DNA of 64,000 bases from Chondrocystis sp. NIES-4102 (GTDB lineage: Bacteria; Cyanobacteriota; Cyanobacteriia; Cyanobacteriales; Xenococcaceae): the NCBI GenBank assembly GCA_002368355.1, contig AP018284.1, forward strand, positions 62,001-126,000, in the 5' to 3' direction. Position numbers and translations under genes: made by a program. A model generated the notes under the pieces. The model saw only the letters and a program-made list of their open reading frames with translations, ran no database searches and was not told the DNA's origin. Positions 34,737 through 42,860 of this stretch are shown here, piece after piece (position 1 is the stretch's first letter; each line of letters opens with the position of its first letter).

Positions 34737-35225
34737 ATGAATCAGACGTGGTTGGGAATCGATCCTGGACTGGCGACAATTGGTTGGGCATTTTTAGTAG
34801 AGGTTGAAGAGGCAGAAGTAAGATTGCTGGAGTTTGGCACGATAGAAACTAGTAAACAGTTAACTACTTCAGAAAGACTGCTGGAAATAGAGCAGGACAT
34901 GGTTGAGTTGATAGCTGAATTTCGACCCGCTCACATAGCGATCGAGATGCCGTTTTTCGGTAGAAGTATCAAAGCAGCAGGAGGAATATTACAAGCTTTT
35001 GGCGTAATCAATTTAGTTTGTTACCGCGATCTGGGAGTTTTACCGATTTATCTGCACCAATCAAGTTGGAAATGTCATCTAGGTTATGGCAAAGCCGATA
35101 AGAATGAAGTGGCAGGAATAGTACAGGTTTTATTCGATTTAGAAACTTTGCCAATTGATGATAGCGTTGATGCCATTGGTATTGGTTATGCAGGGTTGTG
35201 TGGGTTGAGGAACAATATTGGTTAA
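34737..35225 (+). CDS. RuvC-like Holliday junction resolvase
   Basis: 162 residues from the ATG at 34737 (an upstream ATG at 34713 adds eight residues that do not fit the family). The RuvC catalytic acids are all present: D9 (LGIDPGL), E70 (AIEMPFF), D142 and D145 (DDSVDAIGI). It would cut four-way junctions symmetrically. Plasmid-borne RuvC copies are found on large cyanobacterial plasmids. Together with the RecD2-like helicase nearby it forms a recombination cluster, though not an operon. Confidence 0.85.
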   Translation: MNQTWLGIDPGLATIGWAFLVEVEEAEVRLLEFGTIETSKQLTTSERLLEIEQDMVELIAEFRPAHIAIEMPFFGRSIKAAGGILQAFGVINLVCYRDLGVLPIYLHQSSWKCHLGYGKADKNEVAGIVQVLFDLETLPIDDSVDAIGIGYAGLCGLRNNIG

Positions 35226-35229
35226 AGTG

Positions 35230-35709
35230 GATCGCCTAAAAGCTCTTCGGCGATCGCTCATCTCTTCAATCGCAGCTTGCCAACGTTCGAGTTTTGTTGA
35301 ACTAGGAATTTCGTAACCTTCACCTGAGCGTAGTTCTTCGGAACTATTCTAGATATCTTTGCTCGAAATCGTCTAGTTTGACCAACGGTCAGAGCAGCGC
35401 GAAGTTGCGTTGCGGGGGTTCCCCCCGTTGAGCCCTAAAGGACTAGCTTCGCGTCGCAAACTTCGTAAGAAGGCTTCGTCGTTTTACAAGGGGCTGTGGG
35501 CGGAACGGGGTTCACAAGGGCGCGAACTAAATTCGCGCCTCGACCCCTCACCTGTGTCCGCCCTTTATAAGCCCCGTGGCGGAGTAATCTCTGACTCTGA
35601 TTAGTTCTAGTTTTTCAGTGAGTTCCAATATGCTATCTGATAGCTTTACAACGGGATATAGCTCTTCTGGATATTCCAGGTCTTCTTCTAAATTAAAATC
35701 ATCAATCAT
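35230..35709 (-). pseudogene. Small gene split by a palindromic repeat
   Basis: The 5' part starts at 35709: MIDDFNLEEDLEYPEELYPV, then VKLSDSILELTEKLEL. A 215-bp repeat (35386-35600) follows. The protein resumes as KLDDFEQRYLE, a frameshift, then ELRSGEGYEIPSSTKLERWQ and AAIEEMSDRRRAF. The joined protein would be an acidic protein of about 90 residues with a C-terminal helical tail. The family is not recognised. Confidence 0.5.
35386..35600. repeat. Large composite palindromic repeat
   Basis: It contains GGGGGTTCCCCCC, GCCCTAAAGGACTAGC, CTTCGTAAGAAG, GTTTTACAAGGGGC and GGGCGCGAACTAAATTCGCG palindromes in succession. GC content is well above the flanks. It shares CGAAG..TTACGAA and GTTTTACAAG-type pieces with the repeat at 9541-9690. 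Confidence 0.65.
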
Positions 35710-35769
35710 GGCTTTATTAATTACTTAAATATTAACTTCCAAGTCATCGGATAGAGATTCACTTGGTTA

Positions 35770-36387
35770 TCAAACTTGAATTTGTCCTACTACTTCTAAA
35801 TCTCCTTGAGGGTCAGCTTGTATCACAACTATTTCTCCCTCTTGTGGAGCAATACCACCGATCTCAACGATGTTGGCATAGTGTGACACCATGATAATTA
35901 CGCCTGAAGTATTTCGATGATTGAGTATTCGTTGACGAACCTGTTCGATCTGTTGAGTGGCGGTAGTACGGTCTTCAAAGATGGAATTGAGCATCGGGGA
36001 GGGTTTGACAGTACCCAAATCTAATAACCTTGCAGTATCCAAACATCGGCAATACTGACTGGATAGAACTTGACTAATGGGAATATTGCGCTCGCGAAAC
36101 TCTCTACCAATTTGCTTTGCTTGCTCTCTACCTGCCTCCGATAAGTTACGCTGAGTATTACAATTATCTATCTCAAACCCTGGTGGATCTCCAGTTCCCG
36201 AAACTGTTTTAGCATGACGTAATAACACCACATAACCTGTGTTCTCTTTCATTTGTGTCCAAATATCTCCTTCTGCTGCCTGGGCATTGTTGAGAATTAT
36301 CGGAGTGTCTGTAAAACTTAATTCAATAGTCAGTTTGGCTCCAAGCAATAAAAATACTGTTACAAGCGCAATAAATAAGTGTTTCAT
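35770..36387 (-). CDS. Exported histidine phosphatase (phosphoglycerate-mutase-like)
   Basis: 205 residues. The first 37 form a signal peptide (FIALVTVFLLLGAKLTIELS ... NNAQAAEG with an Ala-x-Ala site). The catalytic RHG-type motif is VVLLRHAKTVSGTGDPPGF, then SSQYCRCLDTARLL (second Arg region), and MVSHYANIVEIGG (second His). These are the residues of branch-2-type periplasmic phosphatases. The substrate is unknown. The gene lies alone upstream of the second partition locus on the same strand. Confidence 0.85.
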   Translation of the reverse strand: MKHLFIALVTVFLLLGAKLTIELSFTDTPIILNNAQAAEGDIWTQMKENTGYVVLLRHAKTVSGTGDPPGFEIDNCNTQRNLSEAGREQAKQIGREFRERNIPISQVLSSQYCRCLDTARLLDLGTVKPSPMLNSIFEDRTTATQQIEQVRQRILNHRNTSGVIIMVSHYANIVEIGGIAPQEGEIVVIQADPQGDLEVVGQIQV

Positions 36388-36454
36388 TTTAGCTTAAAGA
36401 GGCGATCGCGCTAGCTCTAAACCTTTTAGTGTTTAAACCCTTAAACATATAATA

Positions 36455-36470
36455 GTCTAATACCTTTATA
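36455..36470. repeat. Partition-site-like repeat at the downstream side of parA locus 2
   Basis: GTCTAATACCTTTATA here matches GTCTAATACTTTTATA at 37655-37670 with one difference. The two copies bracket the parA and partner genes in the same orientation. A related TTTAAACCCTTAAACAT lies just before it (36431-36447). Confidence 0.45.
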
Positions 36471-36933
36471 AGTTAAAATGTTCTCGTAACTCCTCTACAT
36501 TCTTGACTTTATTCCAATCAACATCGACATTTTGCAGCAGATCGAGCGCCACACCAATCAAATGCTGTGGATAAACTCGTTCTGAGGGTGGTACTGGTTC
36601 CGTGTTGTTGTCTCGTACCGTACTAGCCGTATTTGTAAGCCATTCTTTTTGACTCTTTCTAATTTTGATATTCACCGTGACTAACTGTTCCTTTTTCTGC
36701 TTTGTCTTAGTTTTCTTGAGGGCGCGTGACGCTAGGTCCCCTCGCGTCCTAGTGTCGCCCGTGACTACTTTAGCCTCGGATTCAGCAGTTTTAACAGGTT
36801 TGGATTCGGTTTGTTTGACTTCTGACTCGGTAGCTTCTGGTTCTGGCTGCTTTGCTGCTTCAGACTTTGATTTTTTAATGCCTGAGAAATTGCCCAAACT
36901 CATTCCACCCATTCTCTTTTCTTTCATTTCCAC
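36466..36933 (-). CDS. ParA partner protein of locus 2
   Basis: 155 residues, overlapping the end of parA by 10 bp, so translationally coupled. The first 85 residues are disordered and highly charged (Glu/Lys/Pro repeats such as KPVKTAESEAKVV). The C-terminal 70 residues (TVNIKIRKSQKEWLTNTAST, then YPQHLIGVALDLLQNVDVDW) could be a ribbon-helix-helix-like DNA-binding domain. Likely centromere-binding partner, judged by position. Confidence 0.6.
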   Translation of the reverse strand: MEMKEKRMGGMSLGNFSGIKKSKSEAAKQPEPEATESEVKQTESKPVKTAESEAKVVTGDTRTRGDLASRALKKTKTKQKKEQLVTVNIKIRKSQKEWLTNTASTVRDNNTEPVPPSERVYPQHLIGVALDLLQNVDVDWNKVKNVEELREHFNL

Positions 36934-37640
36934 AACCTCACGTATTCGTTAGCTAATGATTTATAGGCTTTTGCTCCAGAGCTTCGCGGTGCGTATTCAA
37001 TTACTGGTATTTGTTGAGCGATCGCTTCTGCGACGGAGATATTGTCTGGCACTAAAGTTTTAAGTAGCGTGTAGCCCGATTCTTCGGCAGCTTCGGTTAG
37101 TAAACTATCGGCTTCTCTGGTGATGACTAATTTAGAGCGATATTTGACTCTAAGGACATCAATGGGAACATCTGGGCGTTCTCCTCTAATCAGTTCCAAT
37201 GCTTCGGATAGTCCTTTTAATACCGCAGGTTCGCAGATGACAGGCATCAATACGCGATCGCTTGCTAAAATTGCCTGTACTGAGGCGATACCCAAACCAG
37301 GAGAACAGTCCATCAGACAGATATCAAAGTCTTTTAATTTACTTAATGCTGGAGTAAATAAGTCAGAGTCAGCTTGTAACTGAAACATTCCTATGTCTCC
37401 AGGTATCAGCCAGAGATTCTTAGTATTGGTTAAGAGTGGTTGCACTTTTTTATTGTCTAACCAACTTAATGCAGTGGGTGCGTCACCATCAAAACCCAAA
37501 CCAAAACTTAGCGTCCTCTGTCCATCCAAATCGATCAATAATACTTTTCGCTTAGAAGTAGCAAGACTTGCACCGAGATTCAAAGTAGTAGTGCTTTTTC
37601 CCGTCCCTCCTTTAAAATTGAACACGGCGATTTTTAACAT
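36924..37640 (-). CDS. parA: ParA-family partition ATPase (locus 2)
   Basis: 238 residues. A canonical deviant Walker A is present with both lysines (FNFKGGTGKSTTTLN), then LLIDLDGQRTLSFGL and DICLMDCSPGLGIASVQAIL. No N-terminal helix-turn-helix extension. It is distinct from the ParA at 1967, which lacks the signature lysine. Short direct repeats of the GTCTAATAC type lie on both sides of the operon and upstream (37655, 37727), likely parS or operator. Confidence 0.9.
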   Translation of the reverse strand: MLKIAVFNFKGGTGKSTTTLNLGASLATSKRKVLLIDLDGQRTLSFGLGFDGDAPTALSWLDNKKVQPLLTNTKNLWLIPGDIGMFQLQADSDLFTPALSKLKDFDICLMDCSPGLGIASVQAILASDRVLMPVICEPAVLKGLSEALELIRGERPDVPIDVLRVKYRSKLVITREADSLLTEAAEESGYTLLKTLVPDNISVAEAIAQQIPVIEYAPRSSGAKAYKSLANEYVRLWK

Positions 37641-37654
37641 AGTATCCTATTAAG

Positions 37655-37747
37655 GTCTAATACTTTTATACCTTGTTGGGTTATTTCCTTGAGACCTTTA
37701 ATATTTAAACCCATCATCTGATTAACGTCTAAACATTTAATACTTTG
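37655..37747. repeat. Upstream repeats of parA locus 2, candidate centromere
   Basis: GTCTAATACTTTTATA (37655), GACCTTTAATATTTAAACCC (about 37693) and GTCTAAACATTTAATAC (37727) are related copies of one motif within 90 bp, starting 15 bp upstream of the parA start codon. Such arrays usually serve as partition site and operator. Confidence 0.45.
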
Positions 37748-37883
37748 TTTATCTAAGAATCATGTCTTTTTTGCGTGTTTCTGGAGTTCGGTAGCGAATT
37801 CCGTGATGTCGGTCAGAAAAATTTGTTTGGCGTTTCCATATTATGAACATAAGAAAAAAAGTTTTTTATCAATTATTTGCTAC

Positions 37884-38346
37884 TATGACCCAGAATTCTG
37901 TACCTATGGCAAGTCAAATGAGCTTTGAGGATCTATCCCCCGACTTACAAGAGAAGGTAATATTGCCCGTGAGGTGGCTAACCCAAAGTTCACCTCAACA
38001 GCGATCGCTCATCAACTTCTAGCTCAACATCGCAGTCAGAAAGCACAGGCTCAAGGGTAAGTTTTAGAGATACTGATGCTTTTAATAACGTAGTCAAGGC
38101 GATTAGATATCCCAACGACGGAAACGCAATATAATAAGAATGGTGACCCGAGAGGGCAGAATGATTTAACTGTTGATGCGATAAAACAAGAGATTTTAGA
38201 TAATTGTGGCGAGAATACTTTATTAATTCTGCCAGAAGCTAAAAGACTTACAACCTCTATCAGATATTGGTTAGAAGACATGATAAGTGCTGAAGATGTC
38301 CTAAAAGCTTTGACTAAATTAGCTTTAGGCAAGTTACAGGGGGGTT
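37884..38346 (+). pseudogene. Degraded plasmid gene
   Basis: It starts MTQNSVPMASQMSFEDLSPD, then a frameshift to AREVANPKFTSTAIAHQLLA with a stop, then DPRGQNDLTVDAIKQEILDN, LILPEAKRLTTSIRYWLEDM and GKLQGG with a stop at 38346. Two frames and no start for the second part indicate decay. The pieces read as one small helical protein of unknown family. A following short frame (to 38460) is not convincing. Confidence 0.35.
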
Positions 38347-38497
38347 AGTAGTTTCCTAAAATTGGAAATTGTTAATACAGGTGAGGTTTGTTTAGTGTCT
38401 GGAGTGTTACTGAAGCAGTTGGGTAGTGTTAGAGGTGCGAGAAAGAGGTTAGGACAGTAAAAAAAGCTCATAATATTCTTATCTTCAAGTAGAAAAT

Positions 38498-39070
38498 ATG
38501 GAAGCTCAAAAAGTCTTAGATTTCTGGTTTGGTAAGCCGAAAGATCTAAATTATAGAAAACCCCGTAAATTTTGGTTTGTCAAAAATGATGAATTCGATT
38601 CTCAAGTCAAATCTCAATTTCGACATTATTACGAGCAAGCAGCAGCAGGTAAGTTACATCACTGGCAACAACAACCTTTAAGCTGTTTGGCATTAATTAT
38701 TGTTTTGGATCAATTTCCTCGTAATATGTTTCGTGGTTCACCTCAAGCTTTTGCTACCGACGAGCAAGCTAAAACTCATGCTAAATATGCAATTGCACAT
38801 CAATTCGCTCTTCAATTAATTCTCGTACAACGTTGGTTTGTTTATCTTCCTTTTGAACATAGTGAAAATTTAGAAGACCAAGAAACATCTATTAAATTAT
38901 TTGATAGTTTACCAGCTCACCCCGATAGTAAAAGTGCTATCGATTATGCTTATCGTCATTGGAAAGTCATTCAAAGATTTGGTAGATTCCCCCATCGCAA
39001 TCAAATATTAGGAAGAACAAACACTCCAGAGGAAACTGAATTTTTAAACCAACCTGGTTCGGGTTTTTGA
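38498..39070 (+). CDS. DUF924 family protein
   Basis: 190 residues. The family hallmarks are VLDFWFGKPKD, KFWFVKNDEFDSQVKSQF, CLALIIVLDQFPRNMFRGSP, FVYLPFEHSENLEDQETSIK and the closing HRNQILGRTNTPEETEFL. DUF924 proteins have an all-helical, TPR-like fold and no established role. It is normally a chromosomal housekeeping-type gene. The frame is complete with good codon usage, so it is probably functional cargo. Confidence 0.9.
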   Translation: MEAQKVLDFWFGKPKDLNYRKPRKFWFVKNDEFDSQVKSQFRHYYEQAAAGKLHHWQQQPLSCLALIIVLDQFPRNMFRGSPQAFATDEQAKTHAKYAIAHQFALQLILVQRWFVYLPFEHSENLEDQETSIKLFDSLPAHPDSKSAIDYAYRHWKVIQRFGRFPHRNQILGRTNTPEETEFLNQPGSGF

Positions 39071-39682
39071 TTTGATGATGGTCAATAATTTACTTAATGC
39101 CAATGTGCTAGTGATCCTTATAACTGACGATTTGCGGAGCATAGCCGTCTATCACGGACGACGCGGAGGACGCGACGTAAGGAGCTAATCCTTTAGGGCT
39201 AGTCCGTGCATGATACCGCTTCGCATATGATGACCGCATACCGCTACGCATATAGGCATCTCTCTACCAAAACCAAACTGATAAACAGTAACCCTACTCT
39301 TTACCGCTCATGATGAGTATTACGCACTGTGCGATCGCCTGAAATTGAGCTGTAAACAAAAAAATCGCCCCAATCGAGAGCGACTGGAGCTTGGTTACGA
39401 GGTCGAAAAAACCTTAATCTGCTGGTTTAGTAGCCGTAAGGAAGGTATTGATTGCTTTCCCCCTCCGCCCCTCTGGGGAACCTTATCCGCGTGCATGACT
39501 GTCGTCCGTTTTCTGGGCTAGGCATATCAGCATTTGTACAAGAAACAACGCTAAGGCTGAAAGCTCTGCACCGTAGGCGTTTCACAACTAGCTTTTGCGA
39601 TCGCTGTCAGTGTATCAATTAAAGTAAGGTCTATTTGGTACAGAAAATTTGAACGAGATTTCAAAGGAGAATCTCAATACCG
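39071..39682. other. Non-coding stretch with dispersed repeats
   Basis: 39130-39260 contains GACGACGCGGAGGACGCGAC, GAGCTAATCCTTTAGGGC and two copies of ACCGC(T)(T)CGCATAT, all typical of the repeat family. 39330-39640 shows no gene. An AAAGGAG ribosome-binding site precedes 39683. Confidence 0.45.
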
Positions 39683-40797
39683 ATGTTCAATCAGATAAAG
39701 AGTGATCGCCAAAAAAACTTAATCGAACAAAAAGATGGTCAAATGTACGGTGATTTTTTGCCTTACATCCCAGGATTATTGAATTGGGTGCTGTCGATGG
39801 ACGAAGAGTCAGCTACTTCAATTGTCAAAAACTATGAAGCTAACGTGCCATCGTTATTAGCAATGATGGCAAGAACATTGGTTGAGACTAATCCAATTGC
39901 CGATTGGTTAGATAACTTTATCGTCTACGACTCCTGGGCAAGAACCAATGTAGGAGTAGCTAAACGGGATAAAGACAGTAATTCCCCATGTTGGTACTTA
40001 GACACAGATAGATGGTTATATCCCAATTATGCTGAATACTGCCATAACAGCGGTACTCGTCCAGTTAGCCTACGCCGATTTGTGACATTACTTTCTGACT
40101 TGGGTAAAAACCAATTGGGTTTGGATATCAGGAAACAACGCGATCGCTCCGGGTCATATTTTGTGGGTCTGAAGATTCGCGGTAAGGATGACCATGAACC
40201 ACCACTGATAACGGGAAATACATCGGCAGTAATCAATGTTGAACCACCGCCTAGTAGTACGAATATGATAAACAAATTATGGAAGATGGTGATGGATAAG
40301 GTGACGGATCTGATGGATTATGTCCTAAAGAATACCGCTTCGCATATGATGGATGAAAGTACTAATAGTGATGGATGTGACGGATGTCCTAAAGGACGAC
40401 GCGGAGCTAGTCCTAAAGGATAAGCTTCGCAAATGCTTTAGCATACCGCTCCGCATATGACGGCAAAAATGAAAAGTCTGATGAAATTAAAAACAATGTA
40501 GAGAAAAAAGTTAACTGTAATACGAAAAATGATGACAGTTTGGAGTCAAAAGAAATATCAGACGAGTTTTCAAAAATGCCGTCACATTTGTCAGATAAAC
40601 AGGCTAAAACTCAGAGGGGGCAAGAGGTTAGAGATAGTCAGTCTGCCATCACAGTAGGGGATCTCGTGACGGTAGATGATTGCCCTGGTCACTGGGGCTG
40701 GGCTTCGCCATTTACTGTAGAAGCGATAAATGGCGATCGCGCAAAGCTAGAAATGGTAGGTGAGTTGGTTGAAATAGAAAAATTATTCTTGGCTTAA
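39683..40797 (+). pseudogene. D5-type plasmid primase/helicase, C-terminal end, broken by repeats
   Basis: LPYIPGLLNWVLSMDEESAT, VPSLLAMMARTLVETNPIAD, DRWLYPNYAEYCHNSGTRPV and SLRRFVTLLSDLGKNQLGLD match the C-terminus of large cyanobacterial primase-helicases (D5/DUF927 type, usually more than 700 residues). The ATPase core is missing upstream. Repeats at 40330-40460 introduce a stop after 246 codons; beyond them SESKEISDEFSKMPSHLSDK-like residues and TVGDLVTVDDCPGHWGWASP continue to 40797 as the old C-terminus. An RBS (AAAGGAG) before 39683 suggests it might still be expressed as a fragment. Confidence 0.65.
40330..40460. repeat. Cluster of CCTAAAGGA/CCGCTTCGCATATG repeats
   Basis: GTCCTAAAGAATACCGCTTC, TGTCCTAAAGGACGACGCGG, AGTCCTAAAGGATAAGCTTC and TACCGCTCCGCATATGACGG follow each other. 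They interrupt the primase relic. Confidence 0.6.
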
Positions 40798-40856
40798 GCA
40801 GTAGGTAAAATTAATGATGAAAGTAAAGTCAATTAATTGAAGAACTCGAAAAAATA

Positions 40857-41078
40857 ATGCTTAGAAGCTACGAAGCGACAATGGAAAATGGTCAATTAAA
40901 ATGGCTAACGGATGAAGCAAAGCCATCATCTGCTCGCGTGATTGTAACAATTATAGAAGACACTACCTCACTTAAAAAACGTCGAGTACCGCCTGATTCA
41001 ATCAAAGGAAAAGGTAGAACCTTGGGAGATGTAGTCACTTGCGTAATTGAAGAACAAGATTGGGAATGTCTGAAATAA
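40857..41078 (+). CDS. Antitoxin-like protein of a VapBC-type pair
   Basis: 73 residues beginning MLRSYEATMENGQLKWLTDE, the form common in small cyanobacterial antitoxins paired with PIN toxins. The basic middle (TTSLKKRRVPPDSIKGKGR) and the C-terminal end would contact the toxin. It overlaps the toxin gene by 13 bp. Confidence 0.75.
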   Translation: MLRSYEATMENGQLKWLTDEAKPSSARVIVTIIEDTTSLKKRRVPPDSIKGKGRTLGDVVTCVIEEQDWECLK

Positions 41079-41470
41079 TCATCCTAGATACTCATATTTG
41101 GATTTGGTTTATTACTCAAGAATTTGAATTGTTTCCATTTCACTGGCGAGAAGCGATTGAAACAGCATCAGAAGTAGGGATTTCACCCGTTTCTTGTTAC
41201 GAAGTAGCTTTAGCACAGCAGAAGGGACGGTTAGAACTGCCTTGTCAAGTCGATCGCTGGCTTGAGGAAGCTCTAGAACCATCAGGCATAATATTGTTTC
41301 CACTGAGTGCCGAAATTGCTTACCGAGCAGTCAATTTATCACCTGTTCACAAAGATCCCTTTGATCGGATAATTATGGCAACAGCACTAAGCTATAAAGC
41401 TAAACTAGCTAGTATTGACGGATTGTTTTCTCGGTATGTTGAATTGGAAACATACTTAATGAAGAGTTAA
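41066..41470 (+). CDS. vapC: PIN-domain (VapC-type) ribonuclease toxin
   Basis: 134 residues from the ATG at 41066. The PIN acids are visible: D in IIILDTHIWIWF, E in VSCYEVALAQQKG, and D in HKDPFDRIIMATA, with a last Asp in ASIDGLFSRY. This is the type with THIW and DPFDR found in many cyanobacterial VapC proteins, which cut tRNA or rRNA. It is coupled to the antitoxin gene by overlap. Confidence 0.9.
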   Translation: MSEIIILDTHIWIWFITQEFELFPFHWREAIETASEVGISPVSCYEVALAQQKGRLELPCQVDRWLEEALEPSGIILFPLSAEIAYRAVNLSPVHKDPFDRIIMATALSYKAKLASIDGLFSRYVELETYLMKS

Positions 41471-41517
41471 AAAATATTGCTCTAGTATAATTACACGGCT
41501 ATAGCTTCGGGACAGAA

Positions 41518-41815
41518 TTTACTCAAATCTGCCTAAGAAATGCCAATAATCATTGCTGATTAATTCATTGTCCTTAGACCAAGTATGAGAATCATCCCAG
41601 TATTCACCCTCAATAAGACTTGAATGATAGTTGTCCTCCTGTATTTGCGAACGAATTTAGCTGACAAAATCGCGATCGCGATTTAGAGGAGAAGGAGTTA
41701 CTTCAGTTGTTTTAAGCTGGGTTGGGGGTGTGTCGTCAGAAATGGGTTGAACATCGGCAGGTTGGACTGTGGACTGTCTATTTTGATTCTGAAAAAACCA
41801 TGCAAATTCTGTGTA
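41518..41815 (-). pseudogene. Relic of a small acidic protein, paralogue of 18879-19130
   Basis: The reverse strand reads FAWFFQNQNRQSTVQPADVQ, TTEVTPSPLNRDRDFVS, an in-frame stop, then EDNYHSSLIEGEYWDDSHTW and SKDNELISNDYWHFLGRFE. The C-terminal block matches DDTHDWSDDGDEFVSDDYWH at 18879. Its 5' end is cut off where the inverted-repeat segment begins. Confidence 0.5.
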
Positions 41816-42017
41816 AATTCAAGTAGTAGAAAAAGCTTGCCTTCTTTTAGAAAGAAAAGATTGATCAAAAGTTGATTTTATCCAGGAATTGAGATCGTTA
41901 ACAGTAACCTTTTCCAAGGCGGTTAGAATTTTCTTGGTAGTGAGTTGAGTAGTATATAAACAGAAGGATAAAATCATTTCATTAATCTCAGAAAAAGAAG
42001 AAGAGTCGCGAAATTGT

Positions 42018-42218
42018 TTGTATTTGCCAAAATTATTAGTAAGTGCATGGGAGGGTAGTTCCGATGGAGATCGGATTGTACTCTCCAAATTAGTAAATAT
42101 GCCTGATGAAAATCTTCAGAATCATCTGGTACGTTGGGTAAATGAATCAGATCCACCACTGCGTCGAGTGAATGACATTTGGGCGATCGCTAGATTGTTC
42201 GGTCAAGATCGCCAATAA
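42018..42218 (+). pseudogene. Hypothetical protein remnant in the left inverted repeat
   Basis: The same protein as the intact frame at 54753-55067: LPKLLVSAWEGSSDGDRIVL, SKLVNMPDENLQNHLVRWVN, ESDPPLRRVNDIWAIA. Upstream of it an in-frame TGA (about 41944) truncates the gene in this copy. The opposite strand (41819-42088) also has an open frame similar between the copies (SFCLYTTQLTTKKILTALEK), which could be an integrase N-terminus, so the coding strand is not certain. Confidence 0.4.
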
Positions 42219-42468
42219 CCTTACGAGAAAAGGTTAAACAATTGAGCAGGCTTAATGTGTAATCTTAAAAGTTGCGTTCTTGTCACACTATTTATTTTGA
42301 AGCTTGAGTTACTACAAAATGTATTAAGTTTGTGTTTTGGCGGGTAAAATCGACAAGCTCGATCGAGGTTTGACTCACTCAATATTGCTTGCCCTTTTTG
42401 TAATATGCGCTCAATAGGAATAACCAACCCCCTAAAAAAGGCTCGAATCGCCTAATTAATGTCTACAT

Positions 42469-42502
42469 TATGTCTACATTTTGTGGACAAAATGTAGACA
42501 TA
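42469..42502. repeat. 34-bp palindrome with 16-bp perfect arms
   Basis: The arm TATGTCTACATTTTGT is repeated inverted after a central GG. A further direct copy of TGTCTACATT lies just upstream (42460). The equivalent place in the right copy (about 54483-54514) has a degenerate version (ATGTTTACAA..TTGTGGACAT on the minus strand). Candidate operator, origin element or recombination target. Confidence 0.55.
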
Positions 42503-42860
42503 AGGATTGCCCGAGGGTGTCCAAACAACTGAAAAATATGAGTGTAGTATGCGATTCATTAAAAAATTGTAGACAATAAAAGCAGAAAAAAAGGCAGTCT
42601 CCAGTAGTGCCTCAAAGCCTTTGCCCCGTTTTGGTCAATCAACAAAATGTCAGCTAAATAATATGGGGTATTTACACCATAATCAATTGAAAGAGTTGAG
42701 GGGATTTGATAGCGGTAAATACGCGAATATATCGAGAAAATGATTAAAGAGTTTTTTATAGTATGTTTGTCTTTTAAAATAAGTATAATTTTGCTAGCTA
42801 GAGAAACATAACTTTTCTAGCTAGCCATGCAGGTAGGCGATCGCTTTATTTTAATGCGCC

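Larger units (their letters stand above)
41905..42713. repeat. Left copy of an approximately 800-bp inverted repeat
   Basis: This segment is the reverse complement, with about 85-90 percent identity by eye, of 54270-55072. It contains the frame LPKLLVSAWEGSSDGDRIVL (stop-containing upstream here), a conserved AAAGGGCAAGCAATATTGAG block, and the AACTGAAAAATATGAGTGTA and GGGGCAAAGG-type blocks near 42600. Confidence 0.75.

Noticed and set aside
35410-35604. Forward frame inside the composite repeat
   Set aside because: It arises from palindromic repeat DNA.
42221-42427. Minus-strand frame repeated in both inverted copies (also 54544-54747)
   Set aside because: Conserved only because the DNA is duplicated. 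Composition is unlike a folded protein and no motif is seen, so it was left uncalled.
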